Origin: Streptomyces sp. NRRL F-5135 | GTDB lineage: Bacteria; Actinomycetota; Actinomycetes; Streptomycetales; Streptomycetaceae | DNA length: 64,000 bases | Reading direction: 5' to 3' | Assembly (NCBI RefSeq): GCF_000719775.1 | Contig: NZ_JOHR01000006.1 | Coordinates: forward strand, 372,001-436,000 | Shown here: in pieces, positions 36,174 to 47,117 of the stretch | Position numbering within the stretch: position 1 is the stretch's first letter | Layout of the letters: each line of letters begins with the position of its first letter | Notes under the pieces: model-generated | The model's input: only the letters and a program-made list of their open reading frames with translations | Told to the model about the DNA's origin: nothing | The model's database searches: none | Position numbers and translations under genes: made by a program

Positions 36174-36701
36174 GTGAGCAACCTCAACAGAGGAGTGGCC
36201 AAGGTCGAGGTCACGCTCAAGTGGGATCCCAGTCCGCTGGGCGCGGCCCCGCACGACCTGGATCTGGTCGCCGCGACCTACACGTCGGAGGGCGCGGGCG
36301 CCGCTCCGGACTACCTGGTGCACTTCGACAGTCGTTCGCCGGACGGGACGATCACCCTCGACCGGCAGAGCCGGACGGGGCAGGGCTTCGGCTCCGACGA
36401 GGAGATGACGCTGGAGCTGGAGCGGCTCGCGCCCAGGTACACCCGCGTGGTGGTGGGCGTGGTCATCCAGCAGCGCGACGGGCGGCGGACGTTCGCCGAC
36501 ATAACCGGTCCGGCGGTCCGCGTGCTGGAGGGCTACACGGAGCTGGCGGAGCACGACTTCTCCGCCGTCGCCGGTGCCACGGCCGCGACCTTCGCCGAGT
36601 TCACCCGCGACGCCTCGGGCGCCTGGCGGTTCCGCACGGTCATGCGCGGCTTCGACACCGACCCGCAGTCCTTCGGTTCCGTGATGGGCGACCTCGCCTG
36701 A
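36174..36701 (+). CDS. TerD-family stress protein
   Basis: A 175-residue protein of the TerD/TerE/CABP1 family, GTG start at 36174 after GAGGAGGGAAAA. The beta-sandwich carries the calcium-binding residues: KWDPSPLGAAPHDLDLVAAT (the DLDL motif), VHFDSRSPDGTITLDRQSRT, and GSDEEMTLELERL. The end has RVMRG-type FRTVMRGFDTDPQSFG. These proteins respond to tellurite, oxidative or membrane stress and occur in several copies in streptomycetes. It stands alone, without terB, terC or terZ next to it, behind tandem repeats that may control it. Confidence 0.9.
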   Translation: MSNLNRGVAKVEVTLKWDPSPLGAAPHDLDLVAATYTSEGAGAAPDYLVHFDSRSPDGTITLDRQSRTGQGFGSDEEMTLELERLAPRYTRVVVGVVIQQRDGRRTFADITGPAVRVLEGYTELAEHDFSAVAGATAATFAEFTRDASGAWRFRTVMRGFDTDPQSFGSVMGDLA

Positions 36702-36720
36702 CCGGGGCCGCCCGGCCCCC

Positions 36721-36787
36721 GTACCACCCGGCCCTTCGGGCGGTACGCCCCGAGGGGCGGCGAGCCCACCGGCTCACCGCCCCTCGG
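36721..36787. terminator. Double hairpin between terD and nrdJ
   Basis: Two stems lie between the convergent genes. The first is GTACCACCCG/CGGGCGGTAC (36721-36746, with a TTCG-like tip). The second is CCGAGGGGCGG/CCGCCCCTCGG (36750-36787), extended inward by GAGCC/GGCTC. Together they should stop transcription from both sides. Confidence 0.75.
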
Positions 36788-36841
36788 ACAGCGTCCCTCA
36801 CCACCGGGCCCCACCGGGCGCACCGGCGGCGGGCGGGACGG

Positions 36842-39724
<2,883 letters not shown>

Positions 39725-39867
39725 GCCGCCTCCCATATACGTACAAAAACGCCCTGCCGTGCCGTCTTCTTCCCATGGCACGGGGGATGTGTGTGATGCC
39801 CGGGGCGCGTGAGCACACCCGTGACAGGTCTTGATCGCCGCGAAGCGGCCGGGCCCGGCCCGGCCGG

Positions 39868-40377
39868 TCAGTCCGCGGCGGTGACGGACGCGGGGACCTC
39901 CCGGTCGCCGGCGGCGCCGCCTTCTTCCGACGGAGGCCGCTCGCGGAGTTCCGCGATGGCGGCCTCGAAATCTTCGAGCGAGTCGAACGCCCGGTACACG
40001 GACGCGAAACGCAGGTACGCGACGAGGTCGAGTTCCCGCAGCGGACCGAGTATGGCCAGCCCCACGTCGTGGGTGGTCAGCTCGGCACTCCCGGTGGCGC
40101 GCACCGCCTCCTCGACCCGCTGGCCGAGCTGGGCGAGGGCGTCCTCGGTGACGGGCCGCCCCTGGCACGCCTTGCGGACGCCGGAGATGACCTTGGTGCG
40201 GCTGAAGGGCTCGGTCACGCCGCTGCGCTTGATCACCATCAGTGACGCCGTCTCGACCGTCGTGAAGCGACGGGAGCAGTCGGGGCACTGGCGACGGCGG
40301 CGGATCGACGTCCCGTCGTCGGTGGTGCGACTGTCGACCACACGGCTGTCGGGGTGCCTGCAGAAGGGACAGTGCAT
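39868..40377 (-). CDS. nrdR: Transcriptional repressor NrdR
   Basis: This nucleotide-sensing repressor of ribonucleotide reductase genes has 169 residues from ATG 40377 ([17 protein letters not shown]). The N-terminal zinc ribbon has CPFC and CPDCSRRF. The ATP-cone (about 46-140) begins [20 protein letters not shown]. It binds pairs of NrdR boxes when loaded with ATP/dATP. It is followed by nrdJ (about 143 bases) and divergent from lexA. The last 25 residues are a variable acidic/Ala tail. Confidence 0.96.
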   Translation of the reverse strand: MHCPFCRHPDSRVVDSRTTDDGTSIRRRRQCPDCSRRFTTVETASLMVIKRSGVTEPFSRTKVISGVRKACQGRPVTEDALAQLGQRVEEAVRATGSAELTTHDVGLAILGPLRELDLVAYLRFASVYRAFDSLEDFEAAIAELRERPPSEEGGAAGDREVPASVTAAD

Positions 40378-40489
40378 GGCTCCCAATCCCTCCTTCACAG
40401 CGCGACGAAACAGCCCCGTCGAGACCCGCGAAGAGCCCCTCGAAGCGATCCCCAGCATAGGCGATCGCCTCCGCGTTCAACGACGGGGG

Positions 40490-40536
40490 ACCACAACTTC
40501 TGGGCGGCGGCGAAAATCCAACCACTAGATCTGGGG
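40490..40536 (-). promoter_or_regulatory. Pair of NrdR boxes upstream of nrdRJ
   Basis: ACCACAACTTCTGGGC (40490-40505) and ACCACTAGATCTGGGG (40521-40536) are two similar 16-bp sites. The second lies within a near palindrome (AACC...GGTT). Start-to-start distance is 31 bp, three helical turns, which is how paired NrdR boxes are arranged. They lie 110-160 bases before the nrdR start. Confidence 0.75.
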
Positions 40537-40822
40537 GTTTGCCGCACCGTGCCCGTATGCGTGTCGGACGGGCGGGCGGCGTCTCCCCGGGCGTTTCCCG
40601 GGCGCGCGGACCGGCGTCGAGCGTACGGGAGGGGCACGCCTGGCGGACGTCCGGGGGGCCACCGACGGCAGACCGCGCGGCCACCGGGAGCCGGCCGGGA
40701 GCGGCCCACGCGCGGCGCCGTACGGCTTCGCACCGCCCCGCCACGAGGCCCTCACCTCGAGGCCCGATACGGCCTATACACCCGGGAGGTCCCTTACGGC
40801 GGTTACTCTGCGATTTTTCACT

Positions 40823-40836
40823 CGAACGTGTGTTTG
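40823..40836 (+). promoter_or_regulatory. LexA (SOS) box over the lexA promoter
   Basis: CGAACGTGTGTTTG matches the actinobacterial SOS box CGAAC-N4-GTTCG except at the last half-site positions. It overlaps the -35 region (TTTGGC), 16 bases before TACTAC, a reasonable -10. This is the expected autoregulation of lexA; the leader is about 40 bases. Confidence 0.75.
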
Positions 40837-40899
40837 GCGCAACCTTTCGAAAGCTACTACCGTTGTCGAGCTAGGGAGAACACATCGAGAGGGGCCGAC

Positions 40900-41685
40900 G
40901 TGACCACCACCGCAGACAGTGCCACCATCACCGCGCAGGACCGCTCCCCGAGCCGACTCGAGCCGGTACACACTATGAATGACGCCGCCACGACCCCGGA
41001 GGGGCCCAAGCCCGGCCGTTCGCTGCCCGGCCGGCCCCCAGGCATCAGGGCCGACAGCTCCGGGCTCACGGACCGGCAGCGGAGGGTCATCGAGGTCATC
41101 CGCGACTCCGTCCAGCGCCGCGGCTACCCGCCGTCGATGCGGGAGATCGGCCAGGCCGTGGGGCTGTCCAGCACCTCGTCGGTCGCCCATCAGCTGATGG
41201 CCCTGGAGCGCAAGGGCTTCCTCCGCCGTGACCCGCACCGGCCGCGGGCATACGAGGTCCGGGGCTCCGACCAGCCGAGCACACAGGCGACGGACACGAC
41301 CGGCAAGCCCGCCGCCTCGTACGTCCCGCTGGTCGGCCGGATCGCCGCCGGCGGTCCGATCCTCGCGGAGGAGTCCGTCGAGGACGTCTTCCCGCTCCCC
41401 CGCCAGCTGGTGGGCGACGGCGAGCTGTTCGTCCTGAAGGTCGTCGGCGACTCGATGATCGAGGCCGCGATCTGCGACGGTGACTGGGTGACGGTCCGCC
41501 GCCAGCCCGTCGCGGAGAACGGGGACATCGTGGCCGCGATGCTGGACGGCGAGGCGACCGTCAAGCGCTTCCGGCGCGAGGACGGGCACGTATGGCTCCT
41601 CCCCCACAATGCGGCCTACCAGCCGATCCCCGGTGACGAGGCGACGATCCTCGGCAAGGTGGTGGCGGTCCTCCGCCGCGTCTGA
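40900..41685 (+). CDS. lexA: SOS repressor LexA
   Basis: This repressor of the DNA-damage response is cleaved when RecA filaments form. It has 261 residues from GTG 40900 ([15 protein letters not shown], after GAGAGGGGCCG). An unstructured N-terminus of about 55 residues precedes the winged HTH ([20 protein letters not shown] to [19 protein letters not shown]). The cleavage site is the Ala-Gly in GRIAAGGP. Catalytic Ser lies in [11 protein letters not shown] and Lys in GEATVKRF. The start could be lower ([10 protein letters not shown]), but the GTG has the better ribosome site. Divergent from nrdR. Confidence 0.96.
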   Translation: MTTTADSATITAQDRSPSRLEPVHTMNDAATTPEGPKPGRSLPGRPPGIRADSSGLTDRQRRVIEVIRDSVQRRGYPPSMREIGQAVGLSSTSSVAHQLMALERKGFLRRDPHRPRAYEVRGSDQPSTQATDTTGKPAASYVPLVGRIAAGGPILAEESVEDVFPLPRQLVGDGELFVLKVVGDSMIEAAICDGDWVTVRRQPVAENGDIVAAMLDGEATVKRFRREDGHVWLLPHNAAYQPIPGDEATILGKVVAVLRRV

Positions 41686-41756
41686 CCGCGCTGAGAGCAC
41701 GCGGACGCGGACGGTCTCCGGCCGTGGGCCGGTTTCCCTGGCGAAGTCGAACTGTT

Positions 41757-41787
41757 GCGGTACTCACCGGATGACGGTGGGTACCGC
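41757..41787. terminator. Terminator between lexA and the DinG-like gene
   Basis: GCGGTACTCACCG (41757-41769) and CGGTGGGTACCGC (41775-41787) form a 13-bp stem with one mismatch and a 5-base loop, about 70 bases after lexA and 170 bases after the convergent helicase stop. Confidence 0.75.
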
Positions 41788-41958
41788 AATGTCGTGTTCG
41801 CGGCCCTGCCGTGTCGGCCGCATCCCGTTACACGCCGTGTCCCGGCGTATGCGGACACATTCGGACCGTGCTCGGCGCCCCCGGCCCGACACGGCACGCG
41901 GCCGGACCGGGCACGGACACAGGCATAGGCGCAGGCACAAGCATAGGCGCGGGTCGGA

Positions 41959-43929
41959 CTACGTACCGGCCGCGCGGGCGGCCTCGTCGATCGCGGCCAG
42001 GGACCGGCGGACCTGGTTGCGGTCCGTCGTGTACCAGAACTCGGGCAGCGACGCCCGCAGGAAGCTGCCGTAGCGCGCGGTGGCGAGCCTCGGGTCCAGG
42101 ACGGCCACGACCCCCCGGTCGTCGCTCGCCCGCACCAGGCGGCCCGCCCCCTGGGCCATCAGCAGCGCCGCGTGCGTCGCGGCCACCGACATGAAGCCAT
42201 TGCCGCCGGCCTCCTCCACCGCCTTCTGCCGCGCGCTCATCAAGGGATCGTCCGGGCGGGGGAACGGGATGCGGTCCATCACCACCAGCTGGGAGCTGGA
42301 CCCCGGCACATCGACGCCCTGCCACAGCGAGAGCGTGCCGAACAGACAGGTCTTCGGGTCGGCGGCGAAGGTTTTGATCAGCTCGCCGAGTGTGTCCTCG
42401 CCCTGGAGGAGGACCGGCAGATCCAGCCGGCCGCGCAGCTCCTCCGCCGCGGCCTGGGCGGCCCGCATCGAGGAGAAGAGGCCGAGCGTGCGGCCACCGG
42501 CCGCCTCCACCAGCTCCGCCAGCTCGTCCATCATGTCGCCGCGCGAGCCCTCCCGGCCCGGGGTGTTCAGATGGCGGGCCACGTACAGGATGCCCTGCTT
42601 GCGGTAGTCGAAGGGGGAACCGACGTCGATGCCCTTCCACTGGGGCAGGTCGTCGCCCTCCGTGCCCTCCGGCGCCAGCCCGAGCGAGGCGCCCACTCCG
42701 TTGAAGTCGCCGCCCAGCTTGAGGGTGGCGGAGGTGAGCACGACCGAGCGGTCCGCGAAGAGCTTCTCCCGCAGCAACCCCGAGACGGACAGCGGGGCGA
42801 CCCGCAGGGACGCGCCGAAGCGGTCGTGCCGCTCGAACCAGACCACGTCGTACTCGGAACCGGACACGATCCGCTCCGCGACGCCGTGGACGGACTCGAC
42901 GGAGCCGAGGGCCTGCTTCCGTACGACGTCCTCGTCCTGCATGGACGCGTCGCGCGTCGAGCCCAGCGCCGAGATGACCGTACGGGAGGCGTCCCGCAGC
43001 GCCGTCAAGGCGTATCCCAGGTCCTCGGGGACCTCCTCCAGCCGCCCGGGCAGAGCCAGCTCCATGACGCGCTCGAAGCCCTCGGCCGCCGTCTGGAGCG
43101 CGTCCGCCACCTTCTCGTCGACCAGCTTCGCCGCCCGCCGGACGGCTCGCTGGACCTGGCCGGGCGTGAGCTCGCCCGTGGCCACGCCGGTGACCCGGGA
43201 GACCAGCTCGTGCGCCTCGTCCACGATCAGCACCTCGTGCTGCGGGAGGACCGGGGCCCCCTCGATCGCGTCGATCGCCAGCAGCGCGTGATTGGTGACG
43301 ACGACATCGGCGAGCTTGGCGCGCTCCCGGGCCATCTCCGCGAAGCACTCGGCTCCGTAGGCGCACTTCGACGCGCCGAGGCACTCCCGGGAGGTGACGG
43401 AGACCTGGGACCAGGCGCGGTCGGACACGCCGGGCGTGAGGTCGTCGCGGTCACCGGTCTCCGTGTCGTCCGCCCAGTCCCGCATCCGCAGCAGGTCCTG
43501 GCCCAGTTTGCTGCTGGGCGCGGCCGCCTCGAACTGGTCGAAAAGCCCTTCGTCCTCGTCCTGCGGCATGCCTTCGTGCAGGCGGTGCAGACAGAGGTAG
43601 TTCGACCGGCCCTTGAGCATGGCGAACTCCGGGCGCCGGCGCAGCAGCGGGTGCAGCGCGTCGACCGTGCGCGGCAGGTCCCGCTCCACGAGCTGGCGCT
43701 GCAGCGCCAGGGTCGCGGTGGCCACCACGACCCGCTCTCCGTGCGCCAGGGCCGGCACCAGGTAGCCCAGGGACTTTCCGGTGCCGGTCCCGGCCTGGAC
43801 GAGCAGGTGGGACGGGGCGTCGATGGCCTCGGCGACGGCCTCGGCCATGGCGACCTGGCCTGGCCTTTCCATGCCGCCGACCGAGGTGACGGCGGCATGG
43901 AGGAGCTCGGGGAGTGATGGCTTCGTCAT
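41959..43929 (-). CDS. DinG-family ATP-dependent helicase
   Basis: This 656-residue superfamily 2 helicase with an iron-sulfur domain starts at ATG 43929 (MTKPSLPELLHAAVTSVGG). Walker A is QAGTGTGKSLGY (about 42-53). Four Cys that could hold a 4Fe-4S cluster occur in NYLCLHR, RECLGASKC and GAECF. The DEAH box is LIVDEAHELVSR. Motifs V/VI appear as QGVDVPGSSSQLVVMDRIPF and AQGAGRLVRASDDRG. It may unwind D-loops or R-loops during repair. It begins 38 bases after the stop of the siderophore synthetase gene on the same strand, so may be read from that operon; it converges on lexA. Confidence 0.92.
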   Translation of the reverse strand: MTKPSLPELLHAAVTSVGGMERPGQVAMAEAVAEAIDAPSHLLVQAGTGTGKSLGYLVPALAHGERVVVATATLALQRQLVERDLPRTVDALHPLLRRRPEFAMLKGRSNYLCLHRLHEGMPQDEDEGLFDQFEAAAPSSKLGQDLLRMRDWADDTETGDRDDLTPGVSDRAWSQVSVTSRECLGASKCAYGAECFAEMARERAKLADVVVTNHALLAIDAIEGAPVLPQHEVLIVDEAHELVSRVTGVATGELTPGQVQRAVRRAAKLVDEKVADALQTAAEGFERVMELALPGRLEEVPEDLGYALTALRDASRTVISALGSTRDASMQDEDVVRKQALGSVESVHGVAERIVSGSEYDVVWFERHDRFGASLRVAPLSVSGLLREKLFADRSVVLTSATLKLGGDFNGVGASLGLAPEGTEGDDLPQWKGIDVGSPFDYRKQGILYVARHLNTPGREGSRGDMMDELAELVEAAGGRTLGLFSSMRAAQAAAEELRGRLDLPVLLQGEDTLGELIKTFAADPKTCLFGTLSLWQGVDVPGSSSQLVVMDRIPFPRPDDPLMSARQKAVEEAGGNGFMSVAATHAALLMAQGAGRLVRASDDRGVVAVLDPRLATARYGSFLRASLPEFWYTTDRNQVRRSLAAIDEAARAAGT

Positions 43930-43967
43930 AGCCCGACCAGACTACGGGGCGCCACCGACAACGGGCG

Positions 43968-46013
43968 TCACTCGTTCGAGGGCAACCGCGCGGCCGGGGC
44001 ACCGTGCGCCACGGCGGCCAGCGGATTGGGGACCGTGCCGTGCACGGCGGCGTGCGGCCGCTCCGACCGGTCCCGGTAACCGTCCAGGTGGAGCCGGTTC
44101 CGGTTCAGACAGAGCCGCTCGATCCGGGGCGTGAGCAGGTCGAACAGCTCGAAGCGCTCCTTCAGCTCCGGGAAACCGGCCTGGTAGCGCAGTATCTCGG
44201 CCCGCACGAGTGCCCAGAACTCCGCCTCGGGAACGCCCAGTTGCTCCTCGCACAGCGGGGCCAGATAGCGGAACACCCCCACGAAGAGCCCGGAATGGAT
44301 GAACTGGGTGAGGAAGCCGGGCTCCTCCGTGAGGAGGACGTCCTTCACGTCCGCGGGCATCGACTCGTGCTCCGGCAGCGGCCGGGCGCTGACGTTGACG
44401 TCGTCGACGAAGTCCTTGACCGCCAGCCGCACGGGCACGTCCCGCTCGTCGAAGACGACGATGGCGTTCTCGCCGTGCGGGGAGAAGACCGTCCCGTAGC
44501 GGTAGAGGAAGTGCAGCAGGGGCGGCAGCATCGCCGCGAAGAGCCGCTGGAGCCAGTCGGCGGCGGCCAGCCCGGAGCGCTCGACCAGTTCCGCGGTGAA
44601 CGCGCGCCCCCGCGGATCCGTATGGATGAGCGACGCGAGCGTCCGGGCGCGCTCGCCGGGAGCCAGCCGGGTCTGGAGGGGCTCGCGCCAGATGGCTCCG
44701 AGCAGTTCCTTGTACTGGTACGGGACTTCGGGGAGGTGGTCGTACAGCGGGTGCTCGACGGTGACGGAGGCGACCTCGCCCAGCAGGATGACCCGGCAGC
44801 GCTCGCGCAGGAACGGATCGGCGTCCCGCAGGGAGTGGACCCACGCGGTGACGGCGGGCGCCGCCAGCGTGCGCTCGGTGGGCAGTCCGCGCCAGACCAG
44901 GGTGTTGAGGATCGACAGGGGCAGCTTGACCGTGTGCCGCTCGGGCCGGCTCACGTTCAGGAAGGTACGGATGGACTGCTGCGGCAGGCGGAGGTCGCCG
45001 TCGGCGGGGAGCGGGACGATCGCCCCCTCGGCCAGGGCCGGCGCGTACAGGTGCACCAGCACGTCGTCCCACTGCCATGGGTGGACGGGGAGGTAGAGGT
45101 ACGCGGCGGGGTCGAGCCCCCGGTCACGCAGGACGGCGTCGAAGCGCTCGCGCGTCCCGGCGTCGAGTTCCCCCTCGTACAGCCGTTCGGGGGTGGCCAG
45201 CGCCTCGACGCCCCGGTAGGCGGCGAGCGAGGTGCTGACCGCGATCCAGGGCAGCCTGGCGGGCGTGCGGCTCTCGGGTGCCCAGCGGGCGGTGTCGGTG
45301 GCGGAGAAGCCGACCCGGCCCTTGTTGAGGACGATCCAGGGGTGCCCGGTCTGGTGGCCTTCCAGTTCGGCGTAGCCGAGGTCGGCGAGGCGCGCGGCCG
45401 GGAGGGCGGTGTGGTCGAGCCGGGCGTCGGCGGCGAGCGTCGTGGTGAGTTCCCGTACGAGGTGGCCCAGGGTCTCGCCGTCGAGACCCAGCTGCCGACG
45501 GGAGAGGACGAGGAAGCGCAGCGGGTCGGTGAGGGGTCGGCCGTCGCAGAGGAGCGAGTCGGGGTCGACCCGCCAGCTGTCGTACGAGCCCCGGGCGGCC
45601 CGGAAGGTGAGCGTCTCGCCCGCGTCGAGCAGGAGGGTGTAGCGGGAGTACGCGGCGGTCCCCGGGGCGGCGTCCGGGCGGTCGGCGGCGTCGTCGGCGG
45701 GGCCCGGGACCGGCCGGACGATCTCCTCGTACGCGAACTCCGCGAGGAGCTTGGCGAGGAGGCGGCTGCCGGCCCGGCGCCAGGCGAGGGGGTTCAACTC
45801 GGGCGGGGAGAACAGGACGGTGGGATCGTCCGACGGTACGCCCGGCACGCCCGAAGCATCCGGCACGTCCGGCACGTCCGGCGCGGGTGAGCCGGGTTCG
45901 GTTGTGGCCCCGGCACCGGCTATGGATTCGGTGACGGACTCGGCGACGGGCCCGGCTATGGACTCCGTGGTGGAGTCGGGCGCGGGGGCGGACTTCGGAA
46001 CGTGCTTCGGCAC
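43968..46013 (-). CDS. IucA/IucC-family siderophore synthetase (second in operon)
   Basis: This NRPS-independent siderophore synthetase couples a carboxylate such as citrate to an amine or alcohol through an adenylate. It has 681 residues from GTG 46013 (VPKHVPKS, after CGAGGAGTCCCTC). Residues 1-60 are low-complexity (TESIAGPVAESVTESIAGAG). Family motifs are VHPWQWDD, QQSIRTFLNVSRPERHTVKL (nucleotide and carboxylate contacts), TVEHPLYDHLPEV, and FSPHGENAIVVFDE. The C-terminal FhuF-like part ends LCLNRNRLHLDGYRD. It is the last biosynthetic gene of the operon, 170 bases after the GNAT gene. Which substrate it joins cannot be told from sequence. Confidence 0.92.
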   Translation of the reverse strand: MPKHVPKSAPAPDSTTESIAGPVAESVTESIAGAGATTEPGSPAPDVPDVPDASGVPGVPSDDPTVLFSPPELNPLAWRRAGSRLLAKLLAEFAYEEIVRPVPGPADDAADRPDAAPGTAAYSRYTLLLDAGETLTFRAARGSYDSWRVDPDSLLCDGRPLTDPLRFLVLSRRQLGLDGETLGHLVRELTTTLAADARLDHTALPAARLADLGYAELEGHQTGHPWIVLNKGRVGFSATDTARWAPESRTPARLPWIAVSTSLAAYRGVEALATPERLYEGELDAGTRERFDAVLRDRGLDPAAYLYLPVHPWQWDDVLVHLYAPALAEGAIVPLPADGDLRLPQQSIRTFLNVSRPERHTVKLPLSILNTLVWRGLPTERTLAAPAVTAWVHSLRDADPFLRERCRVILLGEVASVTVEHPLYDHLPEVPYQYKELLGAIWREPLQTRLAPGERARTLASLIHTDPRGRAFTAELVERSGLAAADWLQRLFAAMLPPLLHFLYRYGTVFSPHGENAIVVFDERDVPVRLAVKDFVDDVNVSARPLPEHESMPADVKDVLLTEEPGFLTQFIHSGLFVGVFRYLAPLCEEQLGVPEAEFWALVRAEILRYQAGFPELKERFELFDLLTPRIERLCLNRNRLHLDGYRDRSERPHAAVHGTVPNPLAAVAHGAPAARLPSNE

Positions 46014-46183
46014 GAGGGACTCCTCGGGGAGGGAACCGATGACGATCGAGCGGTTGGGTTGATCCGGGTGGCGGGATTGACGCGGTGTCGCGGTGGAGGC
46101 GGGGTCGCGGTGGCGTGGTGGACGCGGGGTGAGCACGAGGGAATCGACGGTCGCGGTGGGCGGGGACGGACTGAACGGGCCGC

Positions 46184-47002
46184 TCAGAGGAGTTCGCGGT
46201 ACGCACGGTCGCGGACCATCAGAGCGGCCCGTTTGTCGGGCAGGTCGATCTCGGCGCCGAAGCGGAACCCGGCGCCGAGGAACGCGGACACGGACGGTGT
46301 GTTGCGCAGGTCGGGTTCCGCGACGACGCGCCCGCACCGGGGGCGGTGGTCGAGGATCAGGTCGGCCACGGCCCGCAGGAGCGTGGTGCCCACACCGCGG
46401 CCCCTGTTGGCGCCGCCTCCGACCAAGAGGTGTATCCCGGTGTCGTGGGGCCGGGCTGGATAGTGGCGCGCGAGCGGGTCCAGGTCCGCCCGGTAGATCT
46501 CCCAGTAACTCATCGGGGTGCCGTCCAGCACCCCCAGGCAAGGGACGCTGCGCCCGTCGCCGTCGAGCTGGGGGCGCAGATGGCCGGCGGTGACGTCGTC
46601 CGGCCCGGCGAGGTTCCAGAAGGCGGCCACCGCGGGGTCGTTCATCCAGCGGCCGATCCGTGCCAGATCGCGTTCCAGCACGACGGGGACGAGCCGGAAC
46701 ACGCCCACGGGGGTGGTGGCCGCGCCCCAGCCGGGAAGGGCGTCGAGCAGATCACCGGCCGGTCGCTCGGCCACCGGTCGCCCGGCCGCCGGTCGCTCAC
46801 CGGTCGCCTCCTCGCCGCTCCTCACATCCCCGGCCGTCCTGCTGCCGGCCGTCCACCTGTCGGGCATCCCGTCCCGGGTCGACTCGGCTCCGGGTGTGCC
46901 GCCTCCGGACGTCTCGTCGCCGGACGTCTCGTCGCCGGGCGTCTCGTCCCCGGGCGCCCTCGCGTCGGCCGGTTCCTTGCCCATCGCTGCGGACACGGTC
47001 AT
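46184..47002 (-). CDS. GNAT-family N-acyltransferase of siderophore type
   Basis: A 272-residue protein from ATG 47002 (SD GGGGGAGGACGG). The first 80 residues are low-complexity with GDETPGDETSGDETSGG repeats and probably disordered. The catalytic part (about 95-272) matches the IucB/MbtK acyltransferase group. It has VFRLVPVVLERDLARIGRWM, DPAVAAFWNLAGPDD, MSYWEIYRADLDPLARHY, and the acetyl-CoA loop NRGRGVGTTLLRAV. Such enzymes acylate the amine, or hydroxylamine, that then coordinates iron. It lies between the two IucA/IucC genes. Confidence 0.88.
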   Translation of the reverse strand: MTVSAAMGKEPADARAPGDETPGDETSGDETSGGGTPGAESTRDGMPDRWTAGSRTAGDVRSGEEATGERPAAGRPVAERPAGDLLDALPGWGAATTPVGVFRLVPVVLERDLARIGRWMNDPAVAAFWNLAGPDDVTAGHLRPQLDGDGRSVPCLGVLDGTPMSYWEIYRADLDPLARHYPARPHDTGIHLLVGGGANRGRGVGTTLLRAVADLILDHRPRCGRVVAEPDLRNTPSVSAFLGAGFRFGAEIDLPDKRAALMVRDRAYRELL

Positions 47003-47117
47003 CGGTCCGTCCTCCCCCGGAGTCGCGTCGAAATCCGATCCTGGCCCCACCTTGCCCGCCCGGCCCCACCCGGCCCCGCCCGTCCCGGGCCGGTCCGCCG
47101 GTGCGGGGCCCGGGAGT

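Noticed and set aside
41920..41955. Short GGCATAGGCGCAGGCA-type repeats as a regulatory array
   Set aside because: They are a low-complexity patch at the end of the DinG-like gene spacer, too short and irregular to support a function.
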